From assembly GCA_023411395.1 (NCBI GenBank), contig JAEYOV010000071.1, positions 124,001 to 188,000 of the forward strand: a stretch of DNA of 64,000 nt, given 5' to 3'. How positions within the stretch are numbered: the stretch's first letter is position 1; the number at the start of each line of letters is the position of its first letter. A program made the translations under genes and the position numbers. Of the stretch, positions 24,419-33,678 are shown in pieces. Below the pieces are notes generated by a model. It saw nothing but the letters and a program-made list of their open reading frames with translations, searched no databases and was not told the origin of the DNA. This DNA is from Bacillota bacterium (lineage in GTDB: Bacteria; Bacillota; Clostridia; Christensenellales; Aristaeellaceae).

Positions 24419-25312
24419 ATGGTCCTCAAGCAGCGTCAAAGCTGGGACGACAACCTGTTCGACTGGGTGGTCAACATCCTGCTCATTCTTGTGGTTTTGA
24501 TCGTGTTGTACCCGCTGTATTTTGTGGTGATGGCTTCCATTTCCGACCCTACCGCAGTGCAGTCGGGACAGGTTCTTCTTTTGCCCAAGGGGATCCATTT
24601 TTCGGCCTACAAGCATATCATGACCGACCAGCGCATCTGGACGGGGTATCTGAACACCATCAACTACACCTTCTTTGGCACGGTATTGGGCACGGTACTG
24701 ACCATCGGCGGGGCTTACGCCCTTTCCCGCAAAGACCTGGTGGGCCGGAACTTCTTCATGAAGATCATGGTGATCACCATGTACTTTAACGGCGGCCTGA
24801 TTCCCACGTATATGGTTGTCAAGCAGTTGAACCTGATCAACAAACCCTATGTTCTGATGATCCTGGGCTCATTCGGCGTGTACAACCTGATCATTGCCCG
24901 TACGTTCTTCATCAGCAAGATACCGGATGAACTGTTGGAGGCGGCACGCATCGACGGCTGCGGCAACGGCAGGTTCTTTTTCGGCATCGTGCTTCCCCTT
25001 TCCAAGGAAATCGTGGCTGTGGTGGTCCTGTACATCGCAGTCATGCACTGGAACTCCTACTTCAACGCACTGATCTACGTCAACCGCATGCAGTTGTACC
25101 CCCTGCAGTTGTTCCTGCGGGAGATTTTGGTCAGCGCCCAAAGCCTCATGTCCGGCGGGGCGGACCTGGAAAACCAGGCGGAAATGCAGCGCCTGGCGGA
25201 AACCATCAAGTATGGCGTCATCATCATCGCATCGCTGCCCATTTTGATCCTGTATCCGTTCCTGCAGCGCTTTTTCATCCGCGGCGTAATGATCGGCAGC
25301 ATCAAGGGCTGA
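24419..25312 (+). CDS. Carbohydrate ABC transporter permease (LplC/YtcP-like)
   Basis: This 297-residue membrane protein is the partner of LplB. Its first segment is at VVNILLILVVLIVLYPLYFV, with ASISDPTAVQSGQ after it. FFMKIMVITMYFNGGLIPTY is typical of the LplC subfamily. The EAA loop is ELLEAARIDGCGNGRFFFGI, and the conserved C-terminus is FLQRFFIRGVMIGSIKG. It starts 12 bases after the previous stop with GGGGGAAGAGCA as binding site, so the two permeases are co-translated. It forms half of the channel for the sugar bound by the 25417-26988 protein. Confidence 0.9.
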   Translation: MVLKQRQSWDDNLFDWVVNILLILVVLIVLYPLYFVVMASISDPTAVQSGQVLLLPKGIHFSAYKHIMTDQRIWTGYLNTINYTFFGTVLGTVLTIGGAYALSRKDLVGRNFFMKIMVITMYFNGGLIPTYMVVKQLNLINKPYVLMILGSFGVYNLIIARTFFISKIPDELLEAARIDGCGNGRFFFGIVLPLSKEIVAVVVLYIAVMHWNSYFNALIYVNRMQLYPLQLFLREILVSAQSLMSGGADLENQAEMQRLAETIKYGVIIIASLPILILYPFLQRFFIRGVMIGSIKG

Positions 25313-25372
25313 TTTCGCACGCGGAAGGTTTCAATCCGCCGGGTATTCCATTGCGGAAAGATGCGTTGATCC

Positions 25373-25392
25373 AAGCCGCCCACGGGCGGTTT
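25373..25392 (+). terminator. Small GC hairpin between permease and binding-protein genes
   Basis: An 8-bp stem (25373-25380 with 25385-25392) with a CACG loop sits 24 bases upstream of the binding-protein start. There is no T-run, so it could act as a 5' stabiliser or a weak attenuator. Confidence 0.4.
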
Positions 25393-25416
25393 AGATAAAC
25401 AAAAGGAGGTTGTTTC

Positions 25417-26988
25417 ATGAAAAGGCTTCTGGCGCTTACCCTGATGGCCGCCTTGCTTGTATCCATGGCGGGCATCACCGCCCTGGCGGAGGGCGAACTG
25501 GCCGGCAACATGTATGTCTCCGGCCCGCAAATTCTCAAGGACAAGCAGACCTTCACCATTGCCGTGACCAAGGATCCCTCCAGCCTCAACGGCTTTGCCG
25601 ACAAGCAGGCCGTGATCGACACCGAGGCCGTCACCAACGTACATATCGATTGGATCGATATCCCCGCCGCCGCCTGGAAGGAGCAGGTGAATATCCTGCT
25701 GGCCAGCGGCAACCTGCCCGACGCCTTCTGCGGCGCCAATGTGGATATCCTCCCGAACCTGGAAATGTTCCAGCCGCTGACGGAGCTGATCTACAAGTAC
25801 GCTCCAAACATCGTGGAAATGCTGGAAACCGATCCGGCCATCAAGGCTGCCATCACCGCGCCTGACGGCGAAATCTACTGCCTGCCCACCAACAAGGACA
25901 ACCCTTCCGATTCCGTGAGCCCGCTGCTGTGGATTAACCAGGAATGGCTGGACAAGCTGGGCCTTGAAATGCCCACCACCACGGACGAGTTTGTGGCTGT
26001 GCTGCGCGCGTTCAAAACCCAGGACCCCAACGGCAACGGCATTGCCGATGAAATCCCCCTGCAGGCGCAGATGGACACCTCCTCCCGCTGGCTCTATCCG
26101 ATGCTGGGCTCCTTTGGGGCAGTGGACAACACCGAGCACGCGTATGCCGTGGATGGAAAGGTCATCTTCGGTGCCACCGAGCCCGGCTATTTCGATGGCC
26201 TCAAATGGCTGCACGAATTGTGGGTGGAAGGCCTCATCGCCGATGACTCCTTCACAGCAGATACCGCCCAGGTCACCGCCAAGGCGCAGGCTACCGACAT
26301 CCCTTATGGTTCCATCATCTATTGGATCCCTGACGCTATGGACAAACGCTACGCCGGCTGGGAGGTTGTGCCACCGCTGGCCGGCCCTGACGGTACCCGT
26401 TTGACCATCGCCACCCGCAAGCCGCTTGGCAACATGACAGGCTACAGCATCACCACCGCGTGCAAGGATCCCGCCGTGCTGGTCCGCTACTATGACTATT
26501 GCCTGTCCTTTGAACAGCTGATGCTCTGGCAGTGGGGCCCCGTAGGCGGCGGCTGCTGGAAGCCCGTTCCCGAAGCCGGTGAGTTTGCCTGGACGCAAAC
26601 GCTGGAGTTCGTTCCCGCCGACATGAGCCAGGAATACTTCAAGCGCACCATCTGCCCCAGTATCTATAGCCCCAACTACATCTGGAGCAAATGGTCCAAG
26701 ATGGAAGTGGCGGATGCCCGCAACGCGAAAAAACGCGCCGGCAATGCGGAATATCTGAAGTATGCCGCCGACGCGATGCCGCTGGGCATGGATGATCCCG
26801 ACCGCGCCAACGCCCGCAATCTGCTGTTTACCGACATCGACAATTATGTCAAGAAGTTCTTTGCCACCGTCGTAGTGGACGGAATCACCGAGGAGCAGTG
26901 GCAGGAGCATCTCAAAAACTGCGAGAAGCTGCGCGTTGCCGAGTATGTGCGGCTCTGGCAGGAGTACTATGACGAGAAAACAAAGTAA
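25417..26988 (+). CDS. ABC transporter extracellular solute-binding protein (LipO-like)
   Basis: This 523-residue binding protein has a Sec signal peptide (residues 1-24, ending ALAEG) and no lipobox cysteine. It resembles LipO-type proteins of LplB/LplC systems in length and in blocks such as DIPAAAWKEQVNILLASGNLPD, GEIYCLPTNKDN and TQDPNGNGIADEIPL, the last a calcium-loop-like motif common in this family. It captures an oligosaccharide at the cell surface. The start has AAAGGAGGTTG 6 bases upstream. The stop codon lies inside the first hairpin stem of the 26985-27314 region, so its mRNA 3' end is highly structured. Confidence 0.88.
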   Translation: MKRLLALTLMAALLVSMAGITALAEGELAGNMYVSGPQILKDKQTFTIAVTKDPSSLNGFADKQAVIDTEAVTNVHIDWIDIPAAAWKEQVNILLASGNLPDAFCGANVDILPNLEMFQPLTELIYKYAPNIVEMLETDPAIKAAITAPDGEIYCLPTNKDNPSDSVSPLLWINQEWLDKLGLEMPTTTDEFVAVLRAFKTQDPNGNGIADEIPLQAQMDTSSRWLYPMLGSFGAVDNTEHAYAVDGKVIFGATEPGYFDGLKWLHELWVEGLIADDSFTADTAQVTAKAQATDIPYGSIIYWIPDAMDKRYAGWEVVPPLAGPDGTRLTIATRKPLGNMTGYSITTACKDPAVLVRYYDYCLSFEQLMLWQWGPVGGGCWKPVPEAGEFAWTQTLEFVPADMSQEYFKRTICPSIYSPNYIWSKWSKMEVADARNAKKRAGNAEYLKYAADAMPLGMDDPDRANARNLLFTDIDNYVKKFFATVVVDGITEEQWQEHLKNCEKLRVAEYVRLWQEYYDEKTK

Positions 26989-27314
26989 ACATTTCGAGAA
27001 AATGGCGAAGCCATTTTCTCGAGTTTACACGCTTCACTTGTATGCCTGCGCACCGTCCTGCGCTCCGCTCGTCCGGTGTTCCGTCTTGAAATGACTAAGT
27101 CATTTCAAGACTCCAGATTCGGGGATAAATCCCCTCATCCTTGCATACGGCCAGTGAATCGTGTAAGGAAAGCTTGCTCCGCAAGCGCCCCGCCCGGCCG
27201 GCGAAGCCGGGCGAGACGATTACAAAGGAAGGGGCTCCGCCCCTTCCTTGCATCCCCGTACGGTACACCGGCTGTTAATGTTCTACTGGGGGGCGGGGGG
27301 AACCCCGCCCCCAG
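26985..27314 (+). repeat. Multi-hairpin region, candidate structured RNA or decayed palindromic element
   Basis: Seven clear inverted repeats lie in 330 bases. They are a 13-bp stem (26994-27006/27010-27022), a 13-bp stem (27083-27095/27099-27111), a 5-bp stem (27121-27125/27130-27134), a 6-bp stem (27172-27177/27181-27186), an 8-bp stem (27191-27198/27206-27213), an 11-bp stem (27225-27235/27239-27249) and a 12-bp stem with one bulge (27286-27298/27303-27314). Several have 3-base loops, and GCGAAGC occurs twice. Longer-range pairing, 12 of 13 bases (27025-27037/27154-27166) and 6 bp (27040-27045/27143-27148), would enclose the second and third hairpins in a multibranched fold. No good T-run or credible gene is present. 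The region separates the transporter from the three putative glycosidase genes. Confidence 0.65.
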
Positions 27315-27337
27315 CATCATGAAAGAGGAGGCTCCTT

Positions 27338-29347
27338 ATGCAGGCACGCAGCGATTGGTGGAAAAAGCGCATGGTCATTGTACAAACCAACTTGCAGGCC
27401 GCAGACACCGCGAAGATCGATCCCGAAGCGCTGGCGGAGCAGGTATTGAACCTTGACGCCGACGCGCTGGTGTTCAACGTGGGCGGCATCTACGGCTGGT
27501 ATCCAAGTACCGTTCCCAACCATCATGTGAACGAATTTCTGGACCTTGACGCGGACCTTTTGGGCCGGGTGATCCGTGCATGCCATAAGCGGAATATCAA
27601 ATTCATCGCCAGGTATGATTTCAGCCTGGCCCACGATGACACCTACAGCCTTCATCCGGAGTGGTTTACCATGTCGCCGGACCGCAAGCCTACCCTGGCC
27701 GGGGAAAAGCGCCCCGGAAACTGGGACCTGCTTTTGACCACCTGCATCAATTCCGCCTACTGCCGGGAAGCGGTGGCCATTCCCGTATTGCAGGAATCCC
27801 TTGCCAAATATGACATCGACGGCGTGTTTTTCAACTGGCCGCATCCCCGCCAATGCTGGTGCGACACCTGCCGGCGCGCTTATAGGGCCCGCTATGGCGT
27901 GGAAATGCCCGCGGACGCGAAGGATATCGACCCCGCGTGGAACAGCCATCTATATAAAGAAAACATCTCGCTGCTGAACGATGCCATCAAGGCCGTGCGG
28001 CCGGATGTGCCGTTGATCCTGTACACCCTGGGCGGGAAGCTGGTGGAGGACCCCTATCCCGCGGACGTGATCTGCACCGAAACGCGCGATTCCCTTTCCC
28101 AGGAGCTGTGCGATACATGGATGCCCATCGTGCGCATGCAACATGTGGACATGCATCTGCCAGTAAAGGAGGTGCCCGGCTGGAGTTTTGTGCATACCGC
28201 GCCGGGGCTGGACTGGCGGCATGTGGGATTGCCCACGCCGGAGTTTGATTTCTGGCTTTCCCAGATTCCCGCGGCGGGAAACACCCTGGTGCACTCCGTT
28301 ACAGGCGTCCCTGGCACGGTGTACGACAAGCGCATCCTGCGCAGCGTGGAAAAGGTCAACCGCGCCGCCCACAAGGTGTTTGAGGCAATGGGGGAAACGC
28401 GGCCCCTTGCCGATACGGCGCTGCTTTGTACAAGTGAGGGAGCACAATCGAAGGGCTGGACCGACGCGCTGTTTGACACTAACAGGCCTTATGCGCCCGT
28501 ATTGACAGAGCGCATCAGCCGCGAGGCTCTGGCGGGCTTCCGCGTGGTGATCGCGCCCTGGGGGCTGCCGCTCACGATAGAGCAGGGGCAGGCGTTGTGC
28601 GACTATGTGGCGGAGGGGGGCAATCTCATTTATGAAGGAGCCATCCCCGATCATCTGCCCATGCTCTATCCTCTGCTGGGGCTCAAGCCTTATCAAACGC
28701 AAAGCGCCTACCTGCACGCCAGCTACTGGCGGTTTGAACAGGCGGGGGAATGCGTGCGCCAGGGGCTCAACGATACCCTCTTTATCGGCATCCGCGGGCC
28801 GGTTGCCTATTCCCGCGCAGAAGGCGCGGCGGTGTACGCTACCTTGGTGCCCCCCTTTGTGGATCCGCCCGAGCTTTCGGCCAAGCCGCCGGAGCGGGCA
28901 AGCATCCGCACGCCTCAAACCGAATTGGTGCTGCTTGGCATGAACGGATTTGGCAAAGGCTATGCCGCCTCATTATGCTATCCGCTGTCGGAACAATATC
29001 ATGAGCTGAATATGCTGGAGCATCTTCTTTTGCTGGATAACCTGCTTACCCGCCTGAACCCCGCGTCCGCGTATACCGTCAGCCGCCGTCCCGGACTGTA
29101 TGTTACCGCCAGGGAGGGAAACAGGCGCCTTTTGCTGAACCTTCTCAATGGCGCGGGAAAGCGGCCCCTCACGGCCAGGCTTCCGCTTGTGGACATAGGC
29201 ATCACCGTACGCATGCCGGGTAAAAAGAAGCTTGACGCCGTGCTGGAAGGCCGCGCCCGGATCGTGAGCCAGGACGCGCAAACCGCCCTTATCCATGTCG
29301 ACCGCCTGGAGGAGTGGGAATGCCTGGTCATCAAAGAGGAACACTGA
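27338..29347 (+). CDS. GHL6-like putative glycoside hydrolase, paralogue 1
   Basis: This 669-residue protein has no signal peptide. Residues 5-330 look like a TIM barrel of the hypothetical glycosyl hydrolase 6 (GHL6) type: NVGGIYGWYPS, FIARYDFS, HPEWF, DIDGVFFNWP and a small Cys cluster CWCDTCRRAY near residue 170. Residues 390-460 resemble a beta-galactosidase trimerisation (glutamine-amidotransferase-like) domain, FRVVIAPWGLPLTIEQGQAL. A short beta domain ends the chain. The next two genes are paralogues. The start has AGAGGAGG upstream. It probably trims oligosaccharides imported by the LplB-type transporter, but no activity is established for this group as far as I know. Confidence 0.72.
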   Translation: MQARSDWWKKRMVIVQTNLQAADTAKIDPEALAEQVLNLDADALVFNVGGIYGWYPSTVPNHHVNEFLDLDADLLGRVIRACHKRNIKFIARYDFSLAHDDTYSLHPEWFTMSPDRKPTLAGEKRPGNWDLLLTTCINSAYCREAVAIPVLQESLAKYDIDGVFFNWPHPRQCWCDTCRRAYRARYGVEMPADAKDIDPAWNSHLYKENISLLNDAIKAVRPDVPLILYTLGGKLVEDPYPADVICTETRDSLSQELCDTWMPIVRMQHVDMHLPVKEVPGWSFVHTAPGLDWRHVGLPTPEFDFWLSQIPAAGNTLVHSVTGVPGTVYDKRILRSVEKVNRAAHKVFEAMGETRPLADTALLCTSEGAQSKGWTDALFDTNRPYAPVLTERISREALAGFRVVIAPWGLPLTIEQGQALCDYVAEGGNLIYEGAIPDHLPMLYPLLGLKPYQTQSAYLHASYWRFEQAGECVRQGLNDTLFIGIRGPVAYSRAEGAAVYATLVPPFVDPPELSAKPPERASIRTPQTELVLLGMNGFGKGYAASLCYPLSEQYHELNMLEHLLLLDNLLTRLNPASAYTVSRRPGLYVTAREGNRRLLLNLLNGAGKRPLTARLPLVDIGITVRMPGKKKLDAVLEGRARIVSQDAQTALIHVDRLEEWECLVIKEEH

Positions 29348-29371
29348 TGTTCTGGATAGGAGGATCATAAG

Positions 29372-31495
29372 ATGCGAACCCAAAATGGCCAGCCCTGGTA
29401 TGTCTGGGCGCGCCGCTGGGGGCAGACGAACCTGACGGAGGACGACCCGCAAAGGAACAATATCGAATTCTGGGAAAAGCAATGGGAGCGCACCCATACC
29501 CAGGGCGTTATCGTCAACTGCGGCGGCATTGTGGCGTACTACCCCAGCCAGTATGGCCTGCAGTACCGCGCCGCCACCCTGGGGGATGGCGATTACTTCA
29601 AGGTCTTTGCCGACGCGGCGGCCCGCCATGGCATCGTGGTGGTGGCCCGTATGGATATCAACCGGGCCACGCCGGAATTTTATCAGGCACACCCCGAATG
29701 GTTCTGTATGAAAAAGGACGGTACGCCCTATTTTTCCCAGGGGCGCTACTTCTCCTGCGTCAACAGCGATTACTACAAAAAGTACATCCCCGATGTGCTT
29801 ACGGAAATTATTGAGCGGTACGCTCCCGTGGGGTTTGCCGACAATAGCTGGCGCGGGCTGCCCAGGGATCAAATCTGCTATTGCCCCACCTGCAAGAAGC
29901 TGTTTTGGGAGCGTACCGGGCGCGATTTGCCCGAAGGCGCCGACTGGAAGGACCCGGCCTACCGGGAATGGGTGCGCTGGGGGTATGAATGCCGCACCGC
30001 CAACTGGGATCTGTTCAACGAGACCACAAAACGCGCAGGCGGGGAGGACTGCCTCTGGCTGGGCATGCTCCACGCAAGTCCCACCTCCAACGGTTTTTCC
30101 GATTTGAAAAAGCTGTGCGGGCGATCGAAGGTCATCTTTTCCGACCACCAGTCCAGGGACATGCTGAATGGCTTTGAACAGAACAATTTGAGCGGCGCGC
30201 TCCTGCGCCTGGCCAGTGAGGAAAACGTGGTCGTCCCCGAGAGCTGGGCGAACTATGTGCGCGGCGACCGCACCTTCCGCCTGGCCGCCAACCCCTGGCA
30301 GGAAACGCATATGTGGATGGCGAGCGGCATTGCCGGCGGCATCAGCCCCTGGTTCCACCACATCGGCGGCGGCACGCGGGACAGGCGCCAGTTTGAAACG
30401 CCCGTGCCCCTGTTTTCCTGGCACGCGCAAAATGAGGAATACCTGTATGACCGGAAAAGCCTTGCCAACGTGGCCGTGGTGTGGAGCCAGGAGAACGCCG
30501 ATTTTTACGGCCGGGCCCAGGTGAAGGAGCGGGTGGCGCTGCCATGGCGGGGCGTGACGGGAGCATTGAGCGAGGCCCGCATCCCCTTTCTTCCCATAAA
30601 CGCCGCCGACATCGGCCGCTACAGGGACCGCTACCAAACGCTTGTCCTGCCCGACATCGCCATTTTGACCGGGACGCAGATTGATGAAATCTGCTCGTTT
30701 GCACAAGCGGGCGGGAACCTTGTTCTCTCCGGAATCACCGGCACGCTGGATGACGACGGTAACCCCCATGGCAACACAAAGCTGTGGGATATGCTGGGTT
30801 TATCCTTCACCGGGCGGGTACAGGGCAGCTTTGTGACCCAGCCATCCAACTGGGAATACCCCCTGGCCCACACCTACCTGCACCTTGGAAAGACACGCCA
30901 CGAAATTTACGAAGGCTTTGAGGATACCGAGATCATCGGCTTTGGCGGCGGGCTGCATGAGATGGAAACAAAGGGGCCGCTTTCGGGCCAGGGCGGGTAC
31001 GTGATGCCGTTTCCCATCTACCCGCCGGAATTCAGTTGGATCCGGGAGATCAATGACGGTATCCATCCCATTTACGCAGGCACGCTTGCAAGCGGCTCCA
31101 GGGTGGTATACTTTGCCGCCGACATCGACCGCTGCTATGGCCGCGACCGGCTGCCCGACCATTGCAAGCTTATTGAAAACGCCGTCCGCTGGGCGTCCCA
31201 TAACGATCTGCCCATGCATGTCAATGGAAACGGCTACATCGACACGGCGATCTATCAAAAGGGCGGCAAGCGCATTGTGCATCTTGTAAACCTTTCCGGC
31301 TGCAACGAAAATCCGGGCTATTGCCACCGCCTGCTGCCCATCGGCGGCATCACTGTCACGCTGCCCATCCAAAGCCCAGGACAGACGGCGCGGAGCCTGG
31401 TGTCCGGCCGGCGGCTTCCCACCAGGGAGGTAGAAGGAAAGCTCGTCATCACGGTGGAGCGCATCGTGGACCATGAAGTGCTGGTGATTGAATGA
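29372..31495 (+). CDS. GHL6-like putative glycoside hydrolase, paralogue 2
   Basis: This 707-residue cytoplasmic protein is the longest of the three paralogues. Shared blocks are NCGGIVAYYPSQY, VVARMDINRA, HPEWFCM, GFADNSWRG and the Cys cluster CYCPTCKKLF near residue 172. The middle contains WMASGIAGGISPWFHHIGGG near residue 315, a segment conserved in GH42-like barrels, and TLVLPDIAILTGTQIDEI marks the trimerisation-like domain. The start at 29372 follows AGGAGGATCATAAG, 24 bases after the previous stop. Acidic residues on strands near DINRA and ADNSW are candidate catalytic or binding residues (inference). Divergence between the paralogues suggests different linkages or sugars rather than redundancy. 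Confidence 0.72.
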   Translation: MRTQNGQPWYVWARRWGQTNLTEDDPQRNNIEFWEKQWERTHTQGVIVNCGGIVAYYPSQYGLQYRAATLGDGDYFKVFADAAARHGIVVVARMDINRATPEFYQAHPEWFCMKKDGTPYFSQGRYFSCVNSDYYKKYIPDVLTEIIERYAPVGFADNSWRGLPRDQICYCPTCKKLFWERTGRDLPEGADWKDPAYREWVRWGYECRTANWDLFNETTKRAGGEDCLWLGMLHASPTSNGFSDLKKLCGRSKVIFSDHQSRDMLNGFEQNNLSGALLRLASEENVVVPESWANYVRGDRTFRLAANPWQETHMWMASGIAGGISPWFHHIGGGTRDRRQFETPVPLFSWHAQNEEYLYDRKSLANVAVVWSQENADFYGRAQVKERVALPWRGVTGALSEARIPFLPINAADIGRYRDRYQTLVLPDIAILTGTQIDEICSFAQAGGNLVLSGITGTLDDDGNPHGNTKLWDMLGLSFTGRVQGSFVTQPSNWEYPLAHTYLHLGKTRHEIYEGFEDTEIIGFGGGLHEMETKGPLSGQGGYVMPFPIYPPEFSWIREINDGIHPIYAGTLASGSRVVYFAADIDRCYGRDRLPDHCKLIENAVRWASHNDLPMHVNGNGYIDTAIYQKGGKRIVHLVNLSGCNENPGYCHRLLPIGGITVTLPIQSPGQTARSLVSGRRLPTREVEGKLVITVERIVDHEVLVIE

Positions 31496-31511
31496 CGGGG
31501 GAGGGATACCC

Positions 31512-33494
31512 ATGCCCTGGTGGCTGAAAAACAATCTGCGGCTGATACAGAACAACCTGCGGGATTTGGATGCGCAAATGGATGTGGATGCCCTGGTAAA
31601 GACCGTGAAAGAAGACTTTTGCGCCAATGTGCTCATGGTGGGCGCGGCTGGCATCAGCGCCTTTTACCCCACGAAGCAGGAATTTCAAACCGTCAGCCCC
31701 TATCTGAACGGGCGGGATGTCCTGGGGGAAATCGTTGAAAAGTGCCATGCCAAGGGCATTCGTGTCATCGCCAGGTTCGATTTTTCCAAGACCCATATTT
31801 CCCATCTTGCGGCACATCCGCAGTGGTATTACCGCGACCTGAACGGCGAAGTGGTACACTATAACGACACCGCCCAAACCTGCTGCTGCGGGCCGTACCA
31901 GCAGGAAAAATCCCTGGAAATGATCCGGGAAGTCATCGAAAATTATCCGGTGGACGGCATCTTTTTCAACATGTTCGGTTTTTTTACCAGGGACTACAGC
32001 AATGTGTACCATGGCATTTGCCAATGCGAAAACTGCAAAATGAAATTTCTCGGTTTCAGCGGCATGGAACTGCCCACCCGGGAGCAGGACGGCGATGAGG
32101 CCTTTGAAGCTTACAAGCGCTTCAAGGAATTCATTGTGGAAGGCATGCTGGAAAAGATACACGGTCTGGCACGCTCCGTCAACCCCGAGGTAGCCGTGTG
32201 CACCTATCACCACCACAAGGTGGATATGATCCGCGACGAATCCAACAGCGCGGTAGACAGGCCCCTGCCCTTCTGGCTGTATTCCGGCAGCGAGAACACC
32301 CAAAGCGTACACAACACCTGGAGCGATAAAATCTCCAGCAACTGCGTTATCAACGCCGTGGATATCTTCTACCGCTTCCAGGGCGTGTCGCCCTATCTTA
32401 CGCAGATGCGGCTGTACCAGGCAATCGCCAGCGGCTCGGGGCTGGATTTTTGCATCATCGGTGCGTTTGAGGATTATCCCGACCGGGAAAACCTGCCTCT
32501 CGTGCAGGAGGTGTTCCGGTTCCATGCACGGCACGAGGAGTATTTTGGCCATATGGAAAGCGCGGCCAGGGTGCTGCTCATACGGCCCGGCCGCACCCAT
32601 GCCACGCTGAGGGAATATCACGGCATGTACCGCATGCTCAAGGAGGAACATATCCCCTTTGACGTTCTGCGCTGGGAGAACCTTGAAGAAGGCTCAAAAA
32701 AACTGAGCCGTTACCGTGCCGTGATCCTGCCCGATATACGCCACACGCCCTGCGAAGCTTTCCTGAATGCGCTTGAAACAAGCGGCGCCCATGTCATCGC
32801 CACCGGCCTCCCCTTTGGCAAGAACGATGATCTGCGCCGGGGACTGTTCGGCATAGAAGGGGAGGAAACCGCTCCGCCCACCCGCTCGTCGTACCTGTAC
32901 ACGGAGCAGAAGGATGTGTTTACCCGCTTCCCGCTAAGGGACTGGGTCTTTGTGGACGGCGACATGCGCTATCTCACCGTAAAGGAGGGCATTCAAAAGC
33001 TGCTGCCCTTTGTATATCCGGCCATGTACGGCCCGCCGGAAAGGTGCTACGGCTACAGCGTCAGCCCATATCCCGGCGTCATTCTTCGCCCGGACGGGGC
33101 GCGTTCCTGGGTGCATTTTCCCTTTGCGGCCGGGGCGCTGTATGAAAAATGCGGCTATGCCGATCACAAATACCTGCTCCTGGACGTGCTTTTCTCCCTG
33201 CCGGGCACGCAAAGCGCTTTTACCACCAACGCCCCCGAATCGGTGGAGGTCTTCTTCAATCCCATCGGCGGGGGAAAATACATGCTGCAGTTGCTGAACA
33301 TCAGCGGCTTCAACGGCTCCACCTTCGCCCGGCCGGTGCCGGCGCATGATCTTTGGGTTCGCTTTGACAACCCTGAGTTCTCCTCCTGCAAACGGCTGAC
33401 AGAGGATGGCGGGGAATCGTGGACGCTTCATGACCATAAGTTGCAACTGGATTGCCTGAAACGCTATGAAGCTTTTGTGCTTGAGGAAAAATGA
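31512..33494 (+). CDS. GHL6-like putative glycoside hydrolase, paralogue 3
   Basis: This 660-residue cytoplasmic protein is the third member of the tandem set. It carries GAAGISAFYPTKQEF, VIARFDFSKTH, HPQWYYRD, DGIFFNMFGFF and the Cys cluster CQCENCKMKF near residue 175. YRAVILPDIRHTPCEAFLNAL marks the second domain. The start at 31512 has GGGGGAGGG a few bases upstream. The longer frame beginning with TTG at 31488 overlaps the previous gene and has no site. It is the last gene of the operon, with a strong terminator at 33574. Its function, like that of the two paralogues, is inferred from fold and context only. Confidence 0.72.
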   Translation: MPWWLKNNLRLIQNNLRDLDAQMDVDALVKTVKEDFCANVLMVGAAGISAFYPTKQEFQTVSPYLNGRDVLGEIVEKCHAKGIRVIARFDFSKTHISHLAAHPQWYYRDLNGEVVHYNDTAQTCCCGPYQQEKSLEMIREVIENYPVDGIFFNMFGFFTRDYSNVYHGICQCENCKMKFLGFSGMELPTREQDGDEAFEAYKRFKEFIVEGMLEKIHGLARSVNPEVAVCTYHHHKVDMIRDESNSAVDRPLPFWLYSGSENTQSVHNTWSDKISSNCVINAVDIFYRFQGVSPYLTQMRLYQAIASGSGLDFCIIGAFEDYPDRENLPLVQEVFRFHARHEEYFGHMESAARVLLIRPGRTHATLREYHGMYRMLKEEHIPFDVLRWENLEEGSKKLSRYRAVILPDIRHTPCEAFLNALETSGAHVIATGLPFGKNDDLRRGLFGIEGEETAPPTRSSYLYTEQKDVFTRFPLRDWVFVDGDMRYLTVKEGIQKLLPFVYPAMYGPPERCYGYSVSPYPGVILRPDGARSWVHFPFAAGALYEKCGYADHKYLLLDVLFSLPGTQSAFTTNAPESVEVFFNPIGGGKYMLQLLNISGFNGSTFARPVPAHDLWVRFDNPEFSSCKRLTEDGGESWTLHDHKLQLDCLKRYEAFVLEEK

Positions 33495-33573
33495 AAGTAT
33501 CATTCCAAAACTGCCGGGGGTGATCCAAGCAAGACGCTGCCTGCGGTGTATGGAATAGTTTTTATCAAAGAAA

Positions 33574-33630
33574 CGCCCGGCAACATGCCGGGCGCCTTGC
33601 TTTTTTTCTGAAACCGCTGCCGGTTTTTTT
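33574..33630. terminator. Tandem terminators between convergent operons
   Basis: CGCCCGGCA (33574-33582) pairs with TGCCGGGCG (33586-33594), and seven Ts follow at 33601. A second hairpin, AAACCG (33611-33616) with CGGTTT (33621-33626), is followed by more Ts. On the minus strand the first stem is followed by TTTCTTTG, so it may stop both operons. Confidence 0.85.
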
Positions 33631-33678
33631 GAGTATCCTTTGCTGCAACAGCTTCATGGGACCCATACGCCATCGGGG

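Noticed and set aside
25075..26910. 611-codon minus-strand open frame
   Set aside because: It is antisense to the LipO-like binding protein and permease end. The plus-strand genes have signal peptide, motifs and binding sites.
26985..27314. CRISPR array
   Set aside because: The palindromes differ from one another in sequence and spacing, and no repeated unit of constant length is present.
26985..27314. Insertion sequence or integron attachment site
   Set aside because: No transposase or integrase gene, terminal inverted repeats or target duplication is visible around the hairpins.
28973..30769. 598-codon minus-strand open frame
   Set aside because: It is antisense to two GHL6-like genes. 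It has no start signal or recognisable protein pattern.
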